Positions 9,370-15,713 of a DNA stretch of 64,000 nt are shown one piece after another. The stretch is from the NCBI GenBank assembly GCA_016861025.1, contig BOKO01000007.1, positions 1 to 64,000 of the forward strand, given 5' to 3'. The translations under genes and the position numbers were made by a program. Origin of the DNA: Chloroflexota bacterium (GTDB lineage: Bacteria; Chloroflexota; Anaerolineae; Caldilineales; Caldilineaceae). The notes beneath the pieces were generated by a model. That model was not told where the DNA came from, ran no database searches, and saw only the letters and a program-made list of their open reading frames with translations. Numbering within the stretch: the first letter of the stretch is position 1; every line of letters starts with the position of its first letter.

Positions 9370-10401
9370 CTACAGCAAACCAGCGCTCTCGTCCAGCCCA
9401 AAGGAAATGTTCATACACTGCACGGCCTGGCCGCTGGCGCCTTTGATCAGATTGTCTTCGGTGGCGACGATGATGAAATCGCGGCACGCCGGGTCGCTGG
9501 GATTCTCCGTGGTGATGCTGATTGCACAGCGGTTGGTGTGCACGGTGTGGCGCAGCGTCGCCTGCTGACCGGCCGGCAGCAGATGGATGAATGGCTCGCC
9601 AGCGTATTGTTCCATGTAGCGTGCGCGCACCTGCTCCTCCGTCACGCCCTGCGGTGCGCGCACATACATCGTGCTCAATATGCCGCGGTTGACCGGCAGC
9701 AGATGCGGCGAAAAGGTGAAGTGACACGCGCCATTGGGCGACGCCGCGTTGAGCACCAGCTCCATCTCGGCGATGTGGCGGTGACGATAGCCGATGTTGT
9801 AGGGCGTCATGTTCTCATTGCTCTCGACGAACATATACGGCAGCTTGGCGGTGCGCCCCGCGCCGCTGATCCCGCTCTTGCTGTCGATGATCACGCGCTC
9901 GCCTAGCCAGCCCGCCGTTGCCAGCGGATACAGCCCCAGATTCACCGTGGTCGGATAACAGCCGGGCACGGCGATCAGGCGTGCGCCGCGCAGTTGCTCA
10001 CGGTTCACCTCGCACAAGCCGTAGACGAAGTGCGGCAACAGCTCCGGCGCCGTGTGCTCCAGCCCGTACCAGCGTTGATAGGCTTCAGCGCGACCGAGGC
10101 GGAAGTCAGCGCTCAGATCGATGACATGGATGTCTGCTTCGGCGAATCGACGCGCCGCCTCGATCGATTGGCCGTGCGGCAGACAGAGAAAGACGACATC
10201 GACCTCACTGGCGCGTGCGTAGGCATCGTCCAGCGCGATTAGCGTGTACTCCCACGGCACAGCGTGTACATCGCACAGCCGCTTGCCCGCGCTGCTGGCG
10301 CTGGTGATCCAGCCGATCTTAACCTGTGGATGCCGGTGCAACAGTTGCACCAGCTCGATGCCTGTATAGCCGGTGGCGCCGGCGATCCCTGCCACGAGCA
10401 T
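9370..10401 (-). CDS. argC: N-acetyl-gamma-glutamyl-phosphate reductase
   Basis: A 343-aa NADPH-dependent reductase making N-acetylglutamate semialdehyde. The dinucleotide-binding start VAGIAGATGYTGIELVQLL and the catalytic-cysteine block LIAVPGCYPTTVNLGLYPL are intact; HRHIAEMELVL and HLLPVNRGILSTMYV also fit ArgC. ATG 10401 is chosen because GAGGGGAGAAG lies just upstream; the frame is open further to 10476. It is first in the arginine operon, and its start lies 29 bases after an intrinsic terminator that is preceded by an arginine-rich short ORF. Confidence 0.93.
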   Translation of the reverse strand: MLVAGIAGATGYTGIELVQLLHRHPQVKIGWITSASSAGKRLCDVHAVPWEYTLIALDDAYARASEVDVVFLCLPHGQSIEAARRFAEADIHVIDLSADFRLGRAEAYQRWYGLEHTAPELLPHFVYGLCEVNREQLRGARLIAVPGCYPTTVNLGLYPLATAGWLGERVIIDSKSGISGAGRTAKLPYMFVESNENMTPYNIGYRHRHIAEMELVLNAASPNGACHFTFSPHLLPVNRGILSTMYVRAPQGVTEEQVRARYMEQYAGEPFIHLLPAGQQATLRHTVHTNRCAISITTENPSDPACRDFIIVATEDNLIKGASGQAVQCMNISFGLDESAGLL

Positions 10402-10430
10402 GCGGTTCTTCTCCCCTCGTGCAACCAAAC

Positions 10431-10459
10431 AAAAAAGCCCTCCCTCTGGAGAGCTTTTT
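10431..10459 (-). terminator. Intrinsic terminator in the arginine-operon leader (attenuator)
   Basis: Read on the minus strand, AAAAAGCTCTCC pairs with GGAGGGCTTTTT through a 12-bp stem with one G-T wobble and the loop AGAG, and a six-T run ends the hairpin. It lies upstream of argC in the same direction, where a plain terminator would block the operon. It therefore reads as an attenuator. Confidence 0.75.
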
Positions 10460-10508
10460 GTGGACAATTCGAGCAAATGTCAGCTCGCGCCGCGCCAAAA
10501 GTTCCAGA
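10445..10508 (-). promoter_or_regulatory. Candidate antiterminator pairing in the arg leader
   Basis: On the minus strand TCTGGA (10508-10503) followed by CTTTT (10501-10497) can pair with AAAAG (10458-10454) and TCCAGA (10450-10445): 6 bp plus 5 bp around a small internal loop. This uses the whole left arm of the terminator, so the two structures exclude each other. The upstream segment starts six bases after the stop codon of the arginine-rich short ORF, where a terminating ribosome would cover it. Confidence 0.55.
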
Positions 10509-10514
10509 TGCGTC

Positions 10515-10598
10515 TCATCCAGACAATTTCCTCGCCAACCTGGCGCGCAGCGCACAGACATGCCGTATACGAACATGGGGTTGAGTTGGTGACATCAT
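10515..10598 (-). CDS. Candidate arginine-rich leader peptide of the arg operon
   Basis: A 27-codon ORF beginning ATGATG. Arginines are at residues 10, 12, 18, 20 and 23, the last two of them in the final third; codons used are CGT, CGG, CGC, AGG and AGG. It ends with TGA at 10515-10517, just before the antiterminator segment. The predicted transcription start is only a base or two upstream, so it would be translated from a leaderless or nearly leaderless message; no Shine-Dalgarno can be seen. Five arginines in 27 is suggestive, not proof, in a GC-rich genome. Confidence 0.45.
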   Translation of the reverse strand: MMSPTQPHVRIRHVCALRARLARKLSG

Positions 10599-10605
10599 GT
10601 GCGCA

Positions 10606-10634
10606 AGTGTAACATGTGTGATCCAGGGTGTCAA
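10606..10634 (-). promoter_or_regulatory. Sigma70-type promoter of the arginine operon
   Basis: On the minus strand a perfect -35 TTGACA (10634-10629) is followed after 17 bases by TACACT (10611-10606) as -10. The expected start is near 10599, giving a leader of about 200 bases before argC. Confidence 0.7.
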
Positions 10635-10723
10635 TCTGCACCAAAAATGTTTGACGCGAATTGACAGGTGCTGCGTGTTGTGTGTTCCATGTTCCGTGCC
10701 AAGCATCAGTTGCGCGACTCTTG

Positions 10724-10763
10724 ACACGCAGCACGCAACACTCGACACGCAACACGCAACAGA
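10724..10763. repeat. Short tandem ACACGCAAC repeats
   Basis: Imperfect units of about nine bases (CACGCAGCACGCAACACTC, ACACGCAACACGCAACAG) lie between the arg promoter and the histidine phosphatase gene. They resemble the other simple intergenic repeats of this window and encode nothing. Confidence 0.6.
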
Positions 10764-10801
10764 CCCTGGCAATCGAAGCGTATGACGAAAGGCGCGTAGC
10801 A

Positions 10802-11464
10802 ATGACAGAGACACACGTGGTGCTGGTGCGACATGGCGAGACGACCGCCAACCATGAACAACGCTGGTTTGGCGCGCTCGATGCGCCGTTGACCGAACGT
10901 GGCAAGCTGCAGGTGGCGGCGACCGGCGAGCGCTTCCGCAGAAGCCGGCAAGATGCGCCCGTCGATTACATTTATGTATCACCGCTTCCGCGCGCCCGCA
11001 GCACCGCCGCCGCCATCGCCGATGCGCTCGACATTGAGCCGATCATCGAGGACGGGTTGCGCGAGTTTAGCATCGGCGACTGGGAAGGGCGCACTTTCCG
11101 CGACCTGATCGACAACGAGCAGCTCTGGCAACGTTGGGCGCAGGACCCAACCTTCACGCCGCCCAATGGTGAGTCGCCGGTCAGCTTTGGCCGCCGCGTG
11201 ATGGCGACCGTACAGGCGCTTGCCGAGCGGCACCCCAACCAACGCATCGTGCTCGTCACCCATGGCGGCCTCATCAGTTGCCTGCTCGACAACTGGATTG
11301 GCGAACGCACGGGCGATTGGGTGCGCTGGGATCCGCACAACTGCGCCGTCACCGAGCTGGTTTGGGATGGCGCCACCTGGCGCGGCGAGACGATCAACGA
11401 CATCAGCCACCTCCCGCCCGAAGCCGTGACCGATGTGCGGCCTGCCTACAATCCCGAAGCTTGA
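10802..11464 (+). CDS. Histidine phosphatase superfamily protein (phosphoglycerate-mutase-like)
   Basis: A 220-aa soluble enzyme. The catalytic RHG motif is in VVLVRHGETTANHE, the second-half histidine is in VLVTHGGLISCLL, and the mid-protein phosphate-pocket block reads YVSPLPRARSTAAAIA; GLREFSIGDWEGRTF contains the usual acidic residue. This is the pattern of broad-specificity phosphatases (GpmB/CobC-like); the substrate cannot be told. ATG 10802 has GAAAGG upstream; the frame extends to 10661 through repeats that are unlikely to be coding. The next gene starts 23 bases downstream. Confidence 0.85.
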   Translation: MTETHVVLVRHGETTANHEQRWFGALDAPLTERGKLQVAATGERFRRSRQDAPVDYIYVSPLPRARSTAAAIADALDIEPIIEDGLREFSIGDWEGRTFRDLIDNEQLWQRWAQDPTFTPPNGESPVSFGRRVMATVQALAERHPNQRIVLVTHGGLISCLLDNWIGERTGDWVRWDPHNCAVTELVWDGATWRGETINDISHLPPEAVTDVRPAYNPEA

Positions 11465-11487
11465 GTCTGCATCGTTTGGAGCGAACC

Positions 11488-12849
11488 ATGGCGCTGTCAA
11501 CTGCGCGCACTGCTGGCAATGAGATTGCCGACGAGAGCCTGGCGCCGATCTTCGCCGAGCTTGCCGAACGCTTTGCCGCGGGCTTTCCGCTGGAAATGCC
11601 CGCGCTGCGCACGGTTGGGCGTGAGGCGGAATTTCCCATCGTTGCGGCAGATGGCGAAGCGGTCGATGCACGCCGTCTCTGGCAGACGCTCCTCATCAAT
11701 CCACAGCTTGAGCCAGAGTATGGCGCCAGTGCGCTCGGCCAGCGTGATTTCATCGTTGGCCTGAAAGGCCCCGATTTCTCCTATGCGCTCGAAGTTGGAT
11801 TGGGTACGATTGAGATCAGCACGCGTCCCTGCAATAACCTTTTTGAAGTTCAAGAAATCATGCGCAGTGCAGTTGCGCATCTGGTCAGTGCAGCGGCGCG
11901 TGCAAGCTGGCGTGTGCTTGGCTATGGCGTGCAGCCGCGCAGCCGCCCCAGCCTGCGCATCATGTCGCCCAAGCAGCGTTATCTTAGCCTCTACCGCGCC
12001 ATGGCCGACCCCTGGCTTTGGTACACCGTCACCGCCGCCGACCAGTTGCACGTCGCCATCAGCCGCGGCGAGATGGTGCGGATGCTCAACTACGGCAGTC
12101 TGATCACGCCGATCATCATTGCACTGTGCGCCAACTCGCCGGTCTATGCGGGCAAGGAAAGTCCCTATTGCAGCGCTCGCGAAGGGGTGATGGCCGCGAT
12201 CCGCGCCAACGAACATCGACACGGCATGTTGCCGCGCCCCATGCGCGATCTGGCGGACTTTGTCGAGACGATCTCACGGGCGACTTACCTGATCGTGCGC
12301 GCCGGCGGCGAGATCGTGCCTAGCTCCATCCCTTTCACCGAATATTTGCGTGAACATGGCGCGGACTATCCGGCTTTTCTCTTTCACGAGCACTATATCT
12401 GGAACAGCGCACGGCTGCGCGCCGCTTACGGCACGATTGAGATGCGTCCGGCGTGTCAACAGCCGTGGACAGAGACGATGGCGGTTGCTGCGCTCAACCT
12501 CGGCTTGATCGAGGCGGAGGCGGCGATTCATCCCTTGATCATCGACGAACTGGGCGAGGAGTATTGGGGGCGGATGCGCACCTATCACCAGCAAGTGATC
12601 CGTTTTGGTCTCGACGCGCCCCAGCCGGCGCCAGACCTACTGCGCCGCGTGTTGGGGTTGGCGGAGGCGGCGCTTATCGGGCGCGGCTGCGGTGAGGAGC
12701 ATCTGCTGGCGCCGGTTTGGCGACGGCTCGACCGTCGCCAAAACCCAGCGCAACGCGCCCGCATCGTCTTCCGGCATGACGGCATGGCCGGGCTGATCGA
12801 CCACGTCACAATTCGACCGGGCGAAGTGAAGCGCGCAGGACACCGTTAA
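11488..12849 (+). CDS. GCS2-family glutamate-cysteine ligase-like protein
   Basis: A 453-aa protein of the glutamine-synthetase-fold amidoligases. VGREAEFPIV (start of the ATP/glutamate site), ALEVGLGTIEISTRPC, QLHVAISRGE, and the substrate loop AAYGTIEMRPACQQPW match GCS2 (plant/proteobacterial type) ligases. It should join glutamate or another carboxylate to an amine using ATP. No glutathione synthetase is adjacent, so the product may be gamma-glutamylcysteine or something else. It follows the histidine phosphatase closely and is likely co-transcribed. It is clearly different from the two YbdK-type paralogues at 39-41 kb. Confidence 0.75.
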   Translation: MALSTARTAGNEIADESLAPIFAELAERFAAGFPLEMPALRTVGREAEFPIVAADGEAVDARRLWQTLLINPQLEPEYGASALGQRDFIVGLKGPDFSYALEVGLGTIEISTRPCNNLFEVQEIMRSAVAHLVSAAARASWRVLGYGVQPRSRPSLRIMSPKQRYLSLYRAMADPWLWYTVTAADQLHVAISRGEMVRMLNYGSLITPIIIALCANSPVYAGKESPYCSAREGVMAAIRANEHRHGMLPRPMRDLADFVETISRATYLIVRAGGEIVPSSIPFTEYLREHGADYPAFLFHEHYIWNSARLRAAYGTIEMRPACQQPWTETMAVAALNLGLIEAEAAIHPLIIDELGEEYWGRMRTYHQQVIRFGLDAPQPAPDLLRRVLGLAEAALIGRGCGEEHLLAPVWRRLDRRQNPAQRARIVFRHDGMAGLIDHVTIRPGEVKRAGHR

Positions 12850-12872
12850 ATTTGCGCTTCTCGCAATGCTTT

Positions 12873-14417
12873 CTACCGATTGCGCCCATACTTCTCGTGG
12901 CTGGAGACCCAGTCCGACGACGAGATCGCCGACGCCAGCGAGATTTCGCCCGCCAGCACCACGCCGGCAATGATCTCCGCCAGGCGATTGACCTTCCCGC
13001 GCCCCCAACAGCCGAGCAGTTCCAGACATTCGCGCTGTGTGGCGAGACCGGTGCCGCCGCCATAGGTCGCCACAATGAGCGACGGGATTGTGATCGAAAT
13101 GTAGAGGTCTTTTTCGGGCGTCAGCTCCGTGTAGATGATGCCCGCCGATGATTCGGAGACATTGGCGACATCCTGACCCGTGGCGATGAACATGGCGGTG
13201 ATGCCGTTGGCGGAATGTGCGCCGTTGTTGTTGGCGCCGGAGAGGATTGCGCCGACGTTCGACACGTTGCTGTGATAGAAGAGGCTTTCCGGCTCGACGC
13301 GCATGTTCTCGATCAACACGTTGCGTTTGAGGATCGCCTCGGCGACGACGCGCTTGCCGCGTGTGTGCATGATGTTGACCTGCGACGCCTTCTTGTCGGT
13401 CGCCAGGTTGGATTCGAGGAAGAAGTGCCGGATGCCGGGATAGGCGTCGAGAATCCACGAACAGGCGGCGAAGGTGGCGCGCCCAACCATGTTTTGGCCA
13501 GCGGCGTCGCCCGTCGAGTAGTTGAAGCGCAAATAGGCGAATTTGCTGGCAAGGTAGGGGTCAATGTATTGCAGCTTGGCGACGCTCGACGTGGCTTCGG
13601 CTTCCTCGGCGATGCGCGACAGATTCTCCTGCACCCATTTGACGAAGTCACGCGCCTCCGCTGCGCTGTCAAAGACAAAGACCGGCGCACGCTGCATTGC
13701 ATCGCCGATCACCGTACACTTGACGCCGCCGGAAAGGTTGAGCACCTTCATGCCGCGATTGTACGACGCCACCAGCGTGCCTTCGGTCGTCGCCATCGGC
13801 ACGATGAAGTCGCCCTGCGCATGTTCACCGTGGATCGTCAGTGGGCCCGCAAAGCCGATCGGGATCTGCGCCACGCCGGTGAAATTTTCGATGTTGCCCT
13901 TGAGGATGTGCGGATCGAACGAATAGTGCACAATGTGTTGCAATTTGTGACCCGTATATTGCTCGATGAACTGCTGGCGCGCCTTGATCGCGGCGTCGCT
14001 GTAATCGTCGGCGGCATCGCGTGGAATCTGAACGCGACGCTCCTCTTCGTGGGCAATCGAGCCATCGACCTTGAGCGTGAGCGTGCCAAAGGGCGCCGCA
14101 TCGAACTTGACTTCGATCTTATGTTTGCCCAGTTCGAGTGGTGGGATTTTGCAGATGATGTCGAGCGTGCGCCGCAACGGAAAGTCGACCGGGTTCTGCG
14201 CCAGCTGGTCGGGTGTGAGCGCTGTGCCGTTGTCAAGCACGATCGTGATGGCATCGCGCGGGACGGCGACATCGTTGAACTTGACATGATGCAGACCAGT
14301 GATCGTGGCGTCGCTCAGCCGATTTTTGAGCGAAAACTTGACGCCATCCGCCGTATTTTTCAGACTGCCAAAGGTGTAGAGTTGTTTCAAGATCATGCTG
14401 GGGATGGGAAAAGCCAT
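12873..14417 (-). CDS. Hydroxymethylglutaryl-CoA reductase, class I
   Basis: A 514-aa enzyme converting HMG-CoA to mevalonate. Visible are GVAQIPIGFAGPL, PMATTEGTLVASYNRGMK, the SNLATDKKASQVNIMHTRGK block with the catalytic Asp-Lys-Lys, ATGQDVANVSESS, and the C-terminal SSHEKYGRNR with the catalytic histidine; these fit class I. About 115 residues before the catalytic domain form a soluble beta-rich extension and not the membrane anchor of eukaryotic enzymes. GGAGGAA precedes ATG 14417. It implies a mevalonate route to isoprenoids, as is known in some Chloroflexota. The gene is divergent from the DUF488 pair. Confidence 0.9.
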   Translation of the reverse strand: MAFPIPSMILKQLYTFGSLKNTADGVKFSLKNRLSDATITGLHHVKFNDVAVPRDAITIVLDNGTALTPDQLAQNPVDFPLRRTLDIICKIPPLELGKHKIEVKFDAAPFGTLTLKVDGSIAHEEERRVQIPRDAADDYSDAAIKARQQFIEQYTGHKLQHIVHYSFDPHILKGNIENFTGVAQIPIGFAGPLTIHGEHAQGDFIVPMATTEGTLVASYNRGMKVLNLSGGVKCTVIGDAMQRAPVFVFDSAAEARDFVKWVQENLSRIAEEAEATSSVAKLQYIDPYLASKFAYLRFNYSTGDAAGQNMVGRATFAACSWILDAYPGIRHFFLESNLATDKKASQVNIMHTRGKRVVAEAILKRNVLIENMRVEPESLFYHSNVSNVGAILSGANNNGAHSANGITAMFIATGQDVANVSESSAGIIYTELTPEKDLYISITIPSLIVATYGGGTGLATQRECLELLGCWGRGKVNRLAEIIAGVVLAGEISLASAISSSDWVSSHEKYGRNR

Positions 14418-14539
14418 CGTTTGTTCCTCCGCTGGTTGAATGGGGCGAGTCGATTGGTGAATTGATGGGCGGATTATACCATATTGGCGCGCACGACAAA
14501 CTGATCGATAATGCAGAAACCAAACGCGAGAAACCAGCC

Positions 14540-15115
14540 ATGACCGACGCCACACCACCCATCTACACCATCGGCTACGGCGACCGCACGCTCGAACGTT
14601 TTCTTGCCGTGCTTGAGGCCAACGCCATCGCCTATCTGGTCGACGTGCGCACCGCGCCCTACTCCCGCTTCAAGCCGGAGTTTTCCAAAGAGGCGTTGGC
14701 GAAGGCGTTGGCGGAGCATGGCATCCGCTACGTCTACCTCGGCGACAAGCTCGGCGGTCGCCCCGATGACCCCGCCTGTTATGTCGATGGCCGCGTCGAT
14801 TACGACAAAGTGCGCGAGCGGCCCTTCTTCCAGGCTGGCGTCGAGCGCGTTGAGGCTGCCCACCGTCAGCGCCTGCGCGTCGTGCTGATGTGCAGTGAAG
14901 GCAAGCCGGAACAGTGTCACCGCAGCAAGTTGATCGGCGAGGCGCTGGTGGCGCACAGCGTGCCGGTGCTGCACATCGACGAACACGACCGACTGATCAC
15001 GCACGACGAGGCGATCCAACGCCTCACCGACGGACAATTGAGTCTGTTCGGACAAGAGAGCTTTGCGTCGCGCAAGCGATACAGTTCGGCAAAGGAAGGG
15101 GAAGGCGATGAATAA
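14540..15115 (+). CDS. DUF488 family protein, first copy
   Basis: A 191-aa protein. PPIYTIGYGDRTLERFL, LVDVRTAPYSRFKPEFS, YLGDKLGGRP and VVLMCSEGKPEQCHR are the DUF488 hallmarks, including the conserved cysteine-glutamate patch near the end. The family's activity is unproven; the conserved polar residues suggest an enzyme acting on a nucleic acid or nucleotide. ATG 14540 is where similarity begins; upstream in-frame codons to 14462 are in the promoter region. The reading frame overlaps the next DUF488 gene by eight bases. Confidence 0.85.
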   Translation: MTDATPPIYTIGYGDRTLERFLAVLEANAIAYLVDVRTAPYSRFKPEFSKEALAKALAEHGIRYVYLGDKLGGRPDDPACYVDGRVDYDKVRERPFFQAGVERVEAAHRQRLRVVLMCSEGKPEQCHRSKLIGEALVAHSVPVLHIDEHDRLITHDEAIQRLTDGQLSLFGQESFASRKRYSSAKEGEGDE

Positions 15116-15602
15116 ACTCGTCACCATCGGCGTGTATGGCTTCAACGAAGAGAGTTTCTTCACCGCCTTGCAGCGCGCCAGTGTCGATACACTATGCGAC
15201 ATCCGGCGGCGGCGCGGGGTGCGCGGCAGCGAGTACGCCTTCGCCAACCGCGCCCGGCTCGAAGCGCGGCTGGCTGCGCTTGGCATCCGCTACGTGCATC
15301 GCCTCGACCTGGCGCCGAGCAAGGAACTGCGCCAGGGTCAATACAGCGTCGACGCCGCCGAGGGCGTCAGCAAACGCCAGCGCGTCGTGCTTTCGCCCGC
15401 CTTTGTGGAAGGCTACCGCCACGAATGCCTCGACGCCTTCGACAGCCAGCGCTTCGCCGCCGACCTGGGCGAAGACGCTCATGTCGTCGCCCTGTTGTGT
15501 GTGGAGACCGCGCCGGCCGCGTGTCATCGTTTGCTGGCGGCGGAACGGCTGGCGCAGGATTTGGGGCTGGAAGTGGAGCATCTACTACCAAGCATCCGAT
15601 AA
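15108..15602 (+). CDS. DUF488 family protein, second copy
   Basis: A 164-aa paralogue of the preceding protein. It keeps VTIGVYGFNEESFF, TLCDIRRRRGVRGSEYAF and VALLCVETAPAACHR, but differs in the middle, so the pair may work as a heteromer. GGAAGGGGAAGG immediately precedes ATG 15108, and the overlap with the first copy implies coupled translation. It is followed after 111 bases by the RecQ fusion gene. Confidence 0.85.
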   Translation: MNKLVTIGVYGFNEESFFTALQRASVDTLCDIRRRRGVRGSEYAFANRARLEARLAALGIRYVHRLDLAPSKELRQGQYSVDAAEGVSKRQRVVLSPAFVEGYRHECLDAFDSQRFAADLGEDAHVVALLCVETAPAACHRLLAAERLAQDLGLEVEHLLPSIR

Positions 15603-15713
15603 AGCTTATACAAATAGAACATTCCGCCGATGCACATTTTGTGCAATCTGATGCATCATACACCTGATTCACAGAGCCCCCGAATTCTTTGCGCACCTGC
15701 CGGAGGGAGTCCC

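Noticed and set aside
8626..9906. 426-codon open frame antisense to argB and argC
   Set aside because: Antisense shadow of two complete arginine-synthesis genes without any recognisable domain.
10319..10576. 85-codon frame (MFVYGMSV...) overlapping the arg leader and argC
   Set aside because: It runs through the terminator hairpin and into argC in another frame; the 27-codon arginine-rich ORF, ending just before the antiterminator, fits an attenuator better.
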